NCBI RefSeq assembly: GCF_900110215.1 | Contig: NZ_FOCX01000006.1 | Span: forward strand, 124,001 to 188,000 | DNA from: Halorientalis persicus | Lineage (GTDB): Archaea > Halobacteriota > Halobacteria > Halobacteriales > Haloarculaceae | Length of the DNA stretch: 64,000 nucleotides | Direction of reading: 5' to 3' | Program-made: the position numbers and the translations under genes | Part shown: positions 9,239-16,740 of the stretch, piece after piece | Position numbering within the stretch: the first letter of the stretch is position 1 | How the letters are laid out: each line of letters opens with the position of its first letter | The notes under the pieces: generated by a model | What the model was told of the DNA's origin: nothing | The model's database searches: none | The model's input: only the letters and a program-made list of their open reading frames with translations

Positions 9239-9547
9239 ATGCAGCGTGATACACGGGCCGACAGCGGCTGGGGATTCGTCGCCGACCACGACTCCATGGC
9301 GACGATCATCGACACGCTCCTCGACCTCGATCCCGAGGAGACCTACACCCGCTCGGAACTGGCCGACGAGACCGGGATCGCCCTGAAGACACTCCACCTG
9401 ATGGACGACGTGGACGGCGTCGTCGACCTCGGGCTGCTGGACAGGCACCATCCCGAGGACCAAGAAGTCTACTACACGGTCAACGCCGACAGTCCGGTCC
9501 TCGAAGCCGCCCGCGAATTCGAGCAAGCGGTCGAGGCGAACCGCTAG
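9239..9547 (+). CDS. Small winged-helix DNA-binding protein
   Basis: A protein of 102 residues. The central part (TRSELADETGIALKTLHL) looks like the recognition helix region of a winged HTH, followed by a beta wing (DQEVYYTVNADSP) and a short C-terminal helix. It is transcribed divergently from the Lrp operon; a TTTAAG element lies about 35 nt upstream. Its last 4 bases overlap the 3' end of the convergent acyl-CoA synthetase gene. It is likely a transcriptional regulator, with no visible effector domain. The target is unknown; the divergent aminotransferase operon is the obvious candidate. Confidence 0.75.
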   Translation: MQRDTRADSGWGFVADHDSMATIIDTLLDLDPEETYTRSELADETGIALKTLHLMDDVDGVVDLGLLDRHHPEDQEVYYTVNADSPVLEAAREFEQAVEANR

Positions 9548-11196
9548 TCCTGCTCGCGCAGTTCCGTCCGCCGAATCTTCCCGGTCGTCGTCTGCGGGAG
9601 CTCGTCGACGAACTCGATCTCGCGGGGGTACTCGTACTCGGCCAGTCGATCCCTGACCAGTTCGCGAATCTCGTCACGGAGCGTGTCCGAGCCCTCGACG
9701 CCGGCCGCCGGTTCGACGTAGGCCTTGATGATCTCCCCGCGGGTCTCGTCGGGGACGCCGACGACGCCGGCCTGTGCCACGTCGTCGTGTTCGAGGATCG
9801 CCTCCTCGACCTCCATCGGCCCCACCCGATAGCCCGCGGTGATGATCACGTCGTCCTTGCGCGATTTGAACCAGATGTACCCCTCCTCGTCCCGTTCGGC
9901 CAGATCGCCGGTCAGGAACCACTCGCCGACCTGTTTCTTCGCCGTCTTCTCGGGGAGTCCGAGATACTCGTCGAAGAAGACCGACCGGTCGTGGGGGCGG
10001 ACGGCGATCTCGCCGGGCTCGCCCCGCGGCAGGCGCTCGACCTCGCCCGCGTCGGCGGCCTCGGGATCGAGGATCGCCACGTCGTAGCCCGGCAGCGGTT
10101 TGCCCATGCTCCCCGGTCTGGTCTCGAACCAGCCCGAGGAGTTGGCGACCACGAGGTTGAGTTCGGTCTGGCCGTAGTACTCGTTGACCGCCACGCCGTC
10201 GAGTTCCTCCGCGGCCCAGTCGAGGATCTCGGGCGTCAGCGGCTCCCCGGCGGCGGCGACCGTCTCCAGCGAGAGGTCGTACTGCTCGGTCGGATTCTGC
10301 ACGTCCATCAGCAACCGGAGTGCAGTCGGCGGCATGAACGACTGGGTCACGTCGAACCGCTCCAGCAACTCGAAGGCGGCCGCGGGGTCGAACTTCTCGC
10401 TCGGGTAGGCCACCATCGTCCCGCCGTGGTGCCAGGTGGCAAAGAGCGTGCCGCCCAGCGCCGACCCCCACGCCCAGTCCGAGGGGGTCCAGACCGTCGC
10501 GTCCGGCCCCAGCCCGCGATCCATGTAGTTGTAGGAGGCCGCGGCCCGACCCAGCCAGAGGGCGTGGGAGTGGAGGACGCCCTTCGGCGGGCCCGTCGAT
10601 CCGCTCGTGTAGAGGATGGCGCTCTCGGTGTCCGGTGTCGCGTCGTAGGGCTCGACCGACGCACCGTGATCGGCCAGTACGTCCGCGAAGGCCACGGCGT
10701 CGCCCGCCGCCGTATCGGTCTCGATCTCGATCACGTGGTCCAGCGCCGGACAGCCCGCGCGGGCCTCGTCGATCTCCGCCCGTACTGTCGGATCGACGAC
10801 GACGGCTTTCGCCTCCGCGTCGGCCAGTCGGTACTGGAGCGCGTCGGGGCCGTAGAGAACCGAGAGGGGCACCGACAGCGCGCCGAGTTTCCAGTTGGCG
10901 AGGTGGGTGATCGGGTTCTGTGGCTTCTGCGGGACGACGACGCCGACCCGATCACCGGGGCCGACGCCCAGTTCCCGGAGCCCGGCCGCGAGCCGGTCCG
11001 ATCGCTCGTCCAGGTCCTGGAAGGAGGACGATGCCCGCTCGCCGCCGGGTGTCAGATACTCCAGGGCCGTGCTGTCGGGGTCGTCGTGTTTCCGCAGGAA
11101 GTCCACCGCTGGGTTGAACTCGTCGGGCAGGTCCCACTCGAACGTTTCACGCGCGGTCGAGTGCGACTCGAAGTCCGGCATCACGGTCCAGGGCAT
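9544..11196 (-). CDS. Acyl-CoA synthetase (AMP-forming), acetyl/medium-chain type
   Basis: A protein of 550 residues in the ANL superfamily. AMP-binding motif LYTSGSTGPPKGVLHS is near residue 195, the adenylate motif YYGQTE near 335, and the C-terminal hinge and lysine motif ends in TTGKIRRTELR. It activates a carboxylic acid to an acyl-CoA with ATP. Similarity in layout to the ACSM and acetyl-CoA synthetase branch (WxWGS, GEFWTGD-like WFLTGDLAERDEEGY) suggests a short- or medium-chain substrate, but specificity cannot be read from sequence. It is monocistronic, convergent with the small HTH gene and separated by 52 bp from the next gene upstream. Confidence 0.88.
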   Translation of the reverse strand: MPWTVMPDFESHSTARETFEWDLPDEFNPAVDFLRKHDDPDSTALEYLTPGGERASSSFQDLDERSDRLAAGLRELGVGPGDRVGVVVPQKPQNPITHLANWKLGALSVPLSVLYGPDALQYRLADAEAKAVVVDPTVRAEIDEARAGCPALDHVIEIETDTAAGDAVAFADVLADHGASVEPYDATPDTESAILYTSGSTGPPKGVLHSHALWLGRAAASYNYMDRGLGPDATVWTPSDWAWGSALGGTLFATWHHGGTMVAYPSEKFDPAAAFELLERFDVTQSFMPPTALRLLMDVQNPTEQYDLSLETVAAAGEPLTPEILDWAAEELDGVAVNEYYGQTELNLVVANSSGWFETRPGSMGKPLPGYDVAILDPEAADAGEVERLPRGEPGEIAVRPHDRSVFFDEYLGLPEKTAKKQVGEWFLTGDLAERDEEGYIWFKSRKDDVIITAGYRVGPMEVEEAILEHDDVAQAGVVGVPDETRGEIIKAYVEPAAGVEGSDTLRDEIRELVRDRLAEYEYPREIEFVDELPQTTTGKIRRTELREQD

Positions 11197-11248
11197 ACCT
11201 GATGGGTCACCGTCCTCCCCGTTTCACCTTTCGGTTGGCGCAAACCGA

Positions 11249-11962
11249 TTACAGCGGGAGCAGGCTCGACCCGTCGACGGGGCGGAGCGCGCTCGCTTCC
11301 ACGTCGACGCCGGGGCTGTAGTGGACCAGCGGCGTTCCTGCCGGTTTCTCGAAGCCGTTGGCGGCGAACAGGTCGTTCTCCCGGATCTCCAGGTCCGCAC
11401 CCTGCAACGGCCACGGCGGGTGGGCGACCGGGCCGACGTACACACGGCCACCGTCGTCGGCCACGTAGAAGCGGTAGCGTTCGGTGAGGAAGTGTTCCAG
11501 CGTGCCGGGTTCGGGTTCGGTGGGGTCGCCCGTCGGCCGGTAGGTAGCGTCGAAGCCCGCAAGCGGCGCGCCGGCGTGGGTGCGCCCGCTCCGGAACTGG
11601 AATCCGTCGTCGGTCTCGGTGACCTGCATCTCGGCCCGGTAGTACGGCAGGCGAAAGAGTCGGCGGGCGACGGTCACGCCCAGCCAGTCGTCGGCGTCGA
11701 GGTTGAAGAAGTAGATCCCCGGCCCGTCCGGACCGTCGACGTAGGTTCGGAGGTTCAACTCGGGGAAGGAGAGCCCGACGGGCGCACCCCGCGGCCTGAT
11801 CGACTCCATCCGGAAGCCGACCACGCCGAGGTACGCCGCGCCGTCGAACGTGTCTGCCGAGAGGCCGTCGGGGAGCTTCGCGTCGACGACCGTCGGTTCG
11901 ACGCTCCAGTGTGCGAACAGCACGTCGGCCCAGCGCATCTCCAGTAGCGACGGTGCGTTCAT
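11249..11962 (-). CDS. DUF2071 (YqjF-like) family protein
   Basis: A protein of 237 residues starting MNAPSLLEMRWADVLFAHW, the typical opening of the DUF2071/YqjF family, with the family pattern GVVGFRM...ELNLRTYV...GIYFFNLDADD in the middle. Members are cytoplasmic and their biochemical role is not established. An upstream in-frame start exists, but it would add 39 Arg/Ser-rich residues overlapping the divergent promoter region, so the ATG at 11962 is used. The gene is divergent from the EamA-like gene at 12022. Confidence 0.85.
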   Translation of the reverse strand: MNAPSLLEMRWADVLFAHWSVEPTVVDAKLPDGLSADTFDGAAYLGVVGFRMESIRPRGAPVGLSFPELNLRTYVDGPDGPGIYFFNLDADDWLGVTVARRLFRLPYYRAEMQVTETDDGFQFRSGRTHAGAPLAGFDATYRPTGDPTEPEPGTLEHFLTERYRFYVADDGGRVYVGPVAHPPWPLQGADLEIRENDLFAANGFEKPAGTPLVHYSPGVDVEASALRPVDGSSLLPL

Positions 11963-12021
11963 GGTCGAAGGTAGGTGCGCTACGCGTTTCGACCTGTCGC
12001 CTCGGAGGGATCGAAGGCGAT

Positions 12022-12465
12022 ATGTCGCTCTGTCCGCGCTCTCGGAACGTGAGCTATCTCCTCTGGGCACTGCTGGCACTTTTGGCGTACAGTCTGGTCG
12101 CGCCGCTGGCCAAGATCGCGACGGCGGAGATTCCGAGTACCGTGGTGCTTTTGATCTCGAACGGGATGCTCGTGCTCGTCGCGACGGGTGTCGTCGTGGC
12201 CACCGACACCCCCGTCGTCCAGTACCTCTCCTACGACCGGGCCGTCTATGCGTACGGCGCGGGGCTCGCGCTCGCGGTCGGCATCCTCGCGTACTACCGG
12301 GCGCTGGCGGCCGGCCCGGTCAGCGTCGTCGTCCCGATCTTCGGGCTGTTCATCGTCACGAGTTCCGTCCTCGGGATCGCGATCCTCGACGAATCCCTGA
12401 CCGCCCGGAAGGTCCTCGGGATCGCGCTGGCGGTCGCGGCGGTGTACCTGACCGCCGTCGAGTGA
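12022..12465 (+). CDS. EamA/DMT-type small membrane transporter (single-module)
   Basis: A protein of 147 residues, with a GTG at 12049 as alternative start. It shows five hydrophobic helices and ends in VLGIALAVAAVYLTAVE, a typical EamA module end; the motif PVSVVVPIFGLFIV matches the conserved helix 4 region. Full EamA transporters have two such modules, so this half-size form probably dimerises, like EmrE-like SMR proteins and single-EamA proteins. The substrate is unknown. It is divergent from the DUF2071 gene and 45 bp upstream of a thioredoxin-like gene on the same strand. Confidence 0.8.
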   Translation: MSLCPRSRNVSYLLWALLALLAYSLVAPLAKIATAEIPSTVVLLISNGMLVLVATGVVVATDTPVVQYLSYDRAVYAYGAGLALAVGILAYYRALAAGPVSVVVPIFGLFIVTSSVLGIAILDESLTARKVLGIALAVAAVYLTAVE

Positions 12466-12510
12466 CTGACTCGACCCTTTTTGTCGGCCACACGCGTATA
12501 TTCGTCCGTC

Positions 12511-13077
12511 ATGGTCGCACTCGACTCCGAAGACGACGCCATCCAGCGCGGCGAACCGGCCCCCGACTTCGAGTTGCCCGGCGCTGACGGCGAGACCTAC
12601 TCGCTGTCGGACTTCACCGATCGCGAGGCCCTGCTGGTCGTGTTCACCTGCAACCACTGCCCGTACGCACAGGCCAAGGTCGACGAGCTGAACCACCTCG
12701 CCGACGCGTACGACGACCTCGCCGTCGTCGGGATCAATCCCAACGACGCCGACGAGTACCCCGACGACTCCTTCGAGAAGATGCAGGACCTCGTTGCCGA
12801 CGGGACGATCCAGTACGACGCCTACCTCCGTGACGAGAAACAGGATACGGCCCGCGAGTACGGCGCGGTCTGTACGCCCGATCCGTTCCTCTTCGAGAAT
12901 CGTGGGGACGACTTCGAGTTAGTCTACCACGGCCGCATCGACGACGCACTGAACCCCGACGACGAGCCGACAGAACTGGAGATGCGCGACATCGTGGAGC
13001 GCCTGCTGGCCGGCGAGACGATCGACGACGAGTTCAGGCCGTCCCGGGGCTGTTCGATCAAGTGGAACGACGACTGA
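12511..13077 (+). CDS. Thioredoxin-like (AhpC/TSA-type) redox protein
   Basis: A protein of 188 residues with a peroxiredoxin/TlpA-like thioredoxin fold. The active-site motif is FTCNHCPYAQ (CxxC, about residues 46-49), preceded by GEPAPDFELPGADG, a classic AhpC-family N-terminus. Two more cysteines occur (AVCTPDP and RGCSIKW). No signal peptide is visible, so it acts in the cytoplasm. The FxCNHCPYxxA pattern marks a widespread thioredoxin-family subgroup without a firm physiological role. The ATG at 12511 is preferred because AhpC-type sequence starts shortly after and upstream codons overlap the promoter region. Confidence 0.88.
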   Translation: MVALDSEDDAIQRGEPAPDFELPGADGETYSLSDFTDREALLVVFTCNHCPYAQAKVDELNHLADAYDDLAVVGINPNDADEYPDDSFEKMQDLVADGTIQYDAYLRDEKQDTAREYGAVCTPDPFLFENRGDDFELVYHGRIDDALNPDDEPTELEMRDIVERLLAGETIDDEFRPSRGCSIKWNDD

Positions 13078-13144
13078 GCGACCCGGTGCTGCGGCTACGC
13101 GGTCGAGTCTGGCGCGAGCGGGGACGAACTAGTTTTTGTTCGCG

Positions 13145-13166
13145 GGTGTGACGCCGATGTCACACC
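13145..13166. terminator. Inverted repeat between convergent genes
   Basis: A perfect 8-bp inverted repeat (GGTGTGAC, 6-nt spacer, GTCACACC), preceded on the plus strand by a short T run at 13133-13139. It lies between the 3' ends of the thioredoxin-like gene and the convergent small membrane-protein gene, so a bidirectional terminator is the simplest reading. Confidence 0.45.
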
Positions 13167-13181
13167 GGAGCGGTGCGCCGA

Positions 13182-13481
13182 TCATTTCGTCGCCGTGGTC
13201 GTCCCGGCGGTCGTGGTCTCGCCGCCCATCGGGGTGGCGAGCCTGTAGAAGCCGTAGAGCCCCCAGATCAGGAGGCCGAGGCCGATCAGCCCCGCCCGAA
13301 CGTTCGGCGGGACGGTCGGTGCGGCGATCACCTCGCCGGCTTCGGTGGTCACGGCAACCGGACTCGGGTTGCCGACGAACGTCTCGATGAGGCCGAGGAC
13401 GACGGTGCCGAGGCCGATCAGCGCACCGCCGACGAGCATCGCCGCTCTGTCGATTGCGGACATCGTGGGTGTGTCTGTCAT
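13182..13481 (-). CDS. Small two-helix membrane protein in DoxX operon
   Basis: A protein of 99 residues with two hydrophobic segments (about 12-34 and 63-80) and a Thr-rich tail. No family recognised. It starts 14 bp after the stop of the DoxX gene. A GAGGTGA Shine-Dalgarno sequence lies about 6 nt before the ATG, so it is translated as a second cistron. Function would be tied to the DoxX-type protein: possibly a partner subunit of a quinone-linked membrane complex, which is inference. Confidence 0.75.
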   Translation of the reverse strand: MTDTPTMSAIDRAAMLVGGALIGLGTVVLGLIETFVGNPSPVAVTTEAGEVIAAPTVPPNVRAGLIGLGLLIWGLYGFYRLATPMGGETTTAGTTTATK

Positions 13482-13495
13482 ATTCTGTCACCTCG

Positions 13496-14035
13496 TTAGC
13501 CGAGCAGGTACTTCAGGCGCGGGTGGTTCTGGACCAGCTCCCAGTTCTCGATGTACCGGTCGAGGCCCATGATCCGGCCAGCGCCGAGGACGATCACCGT
13601 CACGAACAGCAGCAGGCCCATCAGGTCGCCGTTGACGAACCCGTGGGCGAACTCGGCGTTCCCGAGGTAGAAAAATCCCATCAGGAACGCGCCCCAGAAG
13701 GCCGCGAACCTGACGAGAACCCCGAGGAGCAGGGCCAGCCCGATCAGCGTCTCGCCGAGCGGGATCATGAAGTTCACGAACCACGCGGCGTTGTTGCCGA
13801 ACCAGACGGTGATCGGTGCCACGACGGTGCCCTGTGTCGCGCCGGTCAGCCAGCCCGTCGCCGTGAACGGGTCCGCGCTCGTCCACAGGTTGGCGTACTT
13901 GGTGATCCCTGCGTGGAAGAACCACCAGCCGGTCAGGAATCGCAACATGGCGACCCAGTAGCCGGCCCACGTGCCCGACAGCTCCAGCGAGACGCCCTCG
14001 CCGAGGACGTTCCGTGTGTCGACGTTTGTTGCCAT
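13496..14035 (-). CDS. DoxX/DoxD-family membrane protein
   Basis: A protein of 179 residues with four to five membrane helices, the usual size for DoxX proteins. Motifs include WWFFHAGITKYAN, PLGETLIGLALLLG and a C-terminal VIVLGAGRIMGLDRY, typical of the DoxX/TQO small-subunit group. Family members are linked to quinone or thiosulfate metabolism, but most are uncharacterised. The start is supported by a purine-rich GAGGTG about 10 nt upstream and a strong TATA box at 14071-14080. It heads an operon with the 99-residue membrane protein. Confidence 0.85.
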   Translation of the reverse strand: MATNVDTRNVLGEGVSLELSGTWAGYWVAMLRFLTGWWFFHAGITKYANLWTSADPFTATGWLTGATQGTVVAPITVWFGNNAAWFVNFMIPLGETLIGLALLLGVLVRFAAFWGAFLMGFFYLGNAEFAHGFVNGDLMGLLLFVTVIVLGAGRIMGLDRYIENWELVQNHPRLKYLLG

Positions 14036-14070
14036 TGGTATCGCACCTCTACACGTAGACCTATTCGACT

Positions 14071-14080
14071 GGTATATAAC
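14071..14080 (-). promoter_or_regulatory. TATA box of the DoxX operon
   Basis: The minus strand reads GTTATATACC, a near-ideal haloarchaeal box A. Its distance to the ATG at 14035 implies a short 5' leader of about 12-15 nt, in keeping with the Shine-Dalgarno sequence present there. Confidence 0.65.
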
Positions 14081-14235
14081 AAACGATCATGCTGTTTTCA
14101 CCTCGTAAGAATACTCCGTTCGACGGTGCAAATCGGGCGAATTCCCTAAATTCCGTTCCGAATACCTTCGGATATCCCCTCGCCGCCCACCGAACCGGCG
14201 GAGCCACTATGGGGGTCGTCACTGAACGGTGACAT

Positions 14236-15057
14236 ATGGTGCTCGATCTCGCCGCGACGTTCGGGACGGCCAGTCCGGTCGTCGGCATGGTCCACCTCCC
14301 GCCCCTGCCCGGGTCGCCCAGGTACGATCCGAACGACGGCCGCGAAGCCGTGCTGGACCGCGCCCGGGCGGACGCCCAAACACTCGCCGACGGCGGCGTC
14401 GACGGCCTCGTCGTCGAGAACTACGGGGACGCGCCGTTCTACGCCGAGGACGTGCCCAAACACGTCGTCGCAGAGATGACGCGGGTGGCCACCGCAGTCG
14501 CCGAGACCGTCGACTGTCCCGTCGGGATCAACGTCCTCCGAAACGACGCGGCCGCGGCGCTGTCGGTCGCGGCGGCCGTCGGCGCAGCGTTCGTCCGCGT
14601 GAACGTCCACACCGGCGCACGCGTGACGGATCAGGGTGTCATCGAGGGGCGGGCGGCGGAGACGCTCCGCTTGCGCGAGCGACTCGACGCCGACGTGACC
14701 GTGCTGGCCGACGTGGCGGTCAAACACTCCGCACCGCTGGGCGAACAGGACCTCGGGACGGCGGTCGCAGATGCGATCGACCGCGGCCGCGCGGACGGCC
14801 TCGTCGTCTCCGGCCCGGCGACGGGTGAAGTGACCGACGCCGACGACCTCCGGACCGTGGTGGCCGCCCGCGACGACACCGATCCGGACGTGCCGGTGTT
14901 CGTCGGGAGCGGCGTCACGGCCGATTCGGTGGCGGACCTGCTGTCGGTGGCCGACGGTGCCATCGTCGGGACGGCGCTCAAAGCGAACGGCGTGACGACG
15001 AATCCCGTCGACGGGGATCGGGTCCGGGCGCTAGTCGCGGCCGCGCCGGATGAGTGA
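14236..15057 (+). CDS. BtpA/SgcQ family TIM-barrel protein
   Basis: A protein of 273 residues. The N-terminal VVGMVHLPPLPGSPRY and the later LADVAVKHSAPLG and GSGVTADSVADLL segments match the BtpA family (TIM barrel). BtpA was linked to photosystem I stability in cyanobacteria, and SgcQ is a sugar-metabolism relative; the archaeal role is not established. A 5-bp inverted repeat (GTCAC, 6 nt, GTGAC, at 14218-14233) ends 2 nt before the ATG and might act as an operator. The gene stands between the divergent DoxX operon and a short membrane-peptide gene. Confidence 0.85.
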   Translation: MVLDLAATFGTASPVVGMVHLPPLPGSPRYDPNDGREAVLDRARADAQTLADGGVDGLVVENYGDAPFYAEDVPKHVVAEMTRVATAVAETVDCPVGINVLRNDAAAALSVAAAVGAAFVRVNVHTGARVTDQGVIEGRAAETLRLRERLDADVTVLADVAVKHSAPLGEQDLGTAVADAIDRGRADGLVVSGPATGEVTDADDLRTVVAARDDTDPDVPVFVGSGVTADSVADLLSVADGAIVGTALKANGVTTNPVDGDRVRALVAAAPDE

Positions 15058-15129
15058 GCGACGGAGGGCCGATCCCGATGTCCGAGAATCGCCGGTACGC
15101 TTACTGTCGGGACGGATTCAGCTCTCGAT

Positions 15130-15261
15130 ATGGACGCGAGCTATCCCTACCTCGCCGCGCTCGGGTACCCCGCGATCATCCTCGGCGTCCTCTATCTGGT
15201 CGCCCGGGCCCGCGGCGGCCGCGAGCGCCAGGCGACGGACGACGACGCCGAGGGGGAATAG
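15130..15261 (+). CDS. 43-residue membrane peptide
   Basis: A short reading frame, MDASYPYLAALGYP followed by a hydrophobic stretch (AIILGVLYLVARA) and a basic-then-acidic tail ending DDDAEGE. The single helix with Arg after it and the acidic halophilic tail make it look like a real small membrane protein. It lies in the 240-bp gap between the BtpA and O-methyltransferase genes, 37 bp before the latter, and may be co-transcribed with it. No function can be assigned. Confidence 0.6.
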   Translation: MDASYPYLAALGYPAIILGVLYLVARARGGRERQATDDDAEGE

Positions 15262-15298
15262 GGGCAGGGTTTTCCTCGCGAGGGTCCAACGCGGGCAC

Positions 15299-15967
15299 AT
15301 GGCCGAGAGTCTCCCCGACGCCACTGCCGAGTTCGCTCGCGCCGTCGGACCCGAACCGGACGACGTGATTCGAGAGATGGACGCACAGGCCGATACTGAC
15401 GGGTTCCCGACGGTCGGCCCCGAAGTCGGCGGGTGGCTCCAGATGCTCGCGCGCATGGTCTCGGCCCGCCGGGTCTTCGAGTTCGGCTCCGGGTTCGGCT
15501 ACTCGGCGTACTGGTTCGCCCGGGCGCTCCCCGAGGACGGCGAGATCGTCCTCACGGAGGTCGACGAGGACGAACTCGACCAGGCCCGCGAGTACATGGC
15601 CCGGGGCGGGTTCGACGACCTCGCCAGCTACGAACTCGGCGACGCTATCGAGACGGTCGACGCGTACGACGGCCCCTTCGACGCCGTGCTGATCGACAAC
15701 GAGAAACACCGTTACCGCGAGGCCTTCGAGGCCGTCCGCCCGAAGATCGCCGAGGGCGGTGTCGTCATCGCGGACAACGCCGTGACGGCCGGCCCCATCG
15801 ACTTCGAGGCGCTCTCGGCGCTGGTCCGGGGCGAAGACCCCGACGAGGTGAACGATCACACTGCCGGCGTGGCCGAGTACCTCGACCGGGTCGGCGCGGA
15901 CCCGGCCTTCGAGACGGCGCTGATTCCCCTCGGCGAGGGAATCGCGGTCAGCCACCGCGTGGACTGA
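15299..15967 (+). CDS. SAM-dependent O-methyltransferase
   Basis: A protein of 222 residues with a class I Rossmann methyltransferase fold. The SAM motif I is VFEFGSGFGYSAYW (near residue 57), the acidic loop is LTEVDEDEL, and DAVLIDNEKHRY marks the catechol O-methyltransferase-like metal site. The length fits the COMT/CCoAOMT family. It is cytoplasmic and the substrate is unknown. The ATG at 15299 is preferred; an upstream in-frame start would overlap the small peptide gene and add Arg/Ser-rich sequence. Confidence 0.85.
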   Translation: MAESLPDATAEFARAVGPEPDDVIREMDAQADTDGFPTVGPEVGGWLQMLARMVSARRVFEFGSGFGYSAYWFARALPEDGEIVLTEVDEDELDQAREYMARGGFDDLASYELGDAIETVDAYDGPFDAVLIDNEKHRYREAFEAVRPKIAEGGVVIADNAVTAGPIDFEALSALVRGEDPDEVNDHTAGVAEYLDRVGADPAFETALIPLGEGIAVSHRVD

Positions 15968-16023
15968 CCGGACCCGCGGTTCGGCCGTGTGAATTACAGC
16001 ATTTGATACTCGCTGGGCATCAG

Positions 16024-16030
16024 TTATATA
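16024..16030 (+). promoter_or_regulatory. TATA box of the CheC gene
   Basis: TTATATA at this site would place transcription start near 16053, giving a leader of about 14 nt before the ATG at 16067. Confidence 0.55.
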
Positions 16031-16066
16031 CGGCGGCCCGGAAGGTCCGGCAACCCCGAGTCTCAC

Positions 16067-16672
16067 ATGAGCGAGTTGATGATCGATATACGGAAGTTGA
16101 GTATTTTCAACAAGATGGCCAAGGAGGGTGGGAACACGGTCGCCAACCACATGAGCCAGATGACCGGGATGAACACGGAGATGGAGATCACGAAGATCAA
16201 CTTCATCGACATCCCGGACATCAAGACACACGTCGGCGACGACGAGCAGATCGGGATCTACATCGAGATGCAGGAGCCACCGCACGGCCACGTCCTCTTT
16301 CTGTTCAACGCCGACAGCGCCAAGCGCCTGGCCGCCGGGATGCTCGGTGACATGGGCGGCACCGACCCCGACGCCGAGGGGTTCACCGAGATGGAGAAGA
16401 GCGCGATCCAGGAGATCGGCAACATCATGACCAGCGGGTTCATCGACGGCTGGGCCAACGTGCTGGAGACGACCATCGATATGTCGACGCCGAACTTCAC
16501 GTTCGGGCCCGGGAGCGGCACCGTCGACGAGATCATCGGCGACCGCGACAGCGACATGGCGCTCATGTTCGACTCTCGCGTCCACGCTCAGGACGAGGAC
16601 ATCAACGTCAAGGTCTACACGTTTCCCCAGCTCGAAGAACTCGTCGGCCTGATGCAACGGCTGGAAGTCTGA
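16067..16672 (+). CDS. CheC-type CheY-P phosphatase (chemotaxis)
   Basis: A protein of 201 residues, the normal CheC length. It has the two helical phosphatase motifs: a first E20-x2-N23 (KEGGNTVAN) and a second E116-x2-N119 (QEIGNIM) followed 22 residues later by P142, which fits the E-x2-N-x22-P pattern. Both sites look intact. CheC dephosphorylates CheY or binds CheD. No che, arl or transducer genes are nearby, so this is an orphan copy acting in trans. The downstream gap (16673-16695) is T-rich and may end the transcript. Confidence 0.85.
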   Translation: MSELMIDIRKLSIFNKMAKEGGNTVANHMSQMTGMNTEMEITKINFIDIPDIKTHVGDDEQIGIYIEMQEPPHGHVLFLFNADSAKRLAAGMLGDMGGTDPDAEGFTEMEKSAIQEIGNIMTSGFIDGWANVLETTIDMSTPNFTFGPGSGTVDEIIGDRDSDMALMFDSRVHAQDEDINVKVYTFPQLEELVGLMQRLEV

Positions 16673-16740
16673 GCCGTTTTGCCGTTTTCCCGTCACATAC
16701 GAGGGGAACTATGATATGATATGCGCCGCTTGAATAGCCC

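Noticed and set aside
15176-16696. A 506-codon frame antisense to the O-methyltransferase and CheC genes
   Set aside because: It crosses two genes with clear motifs and an intergenic TATA box; the product is His/Asp/Val/Leu-rich without motifs.
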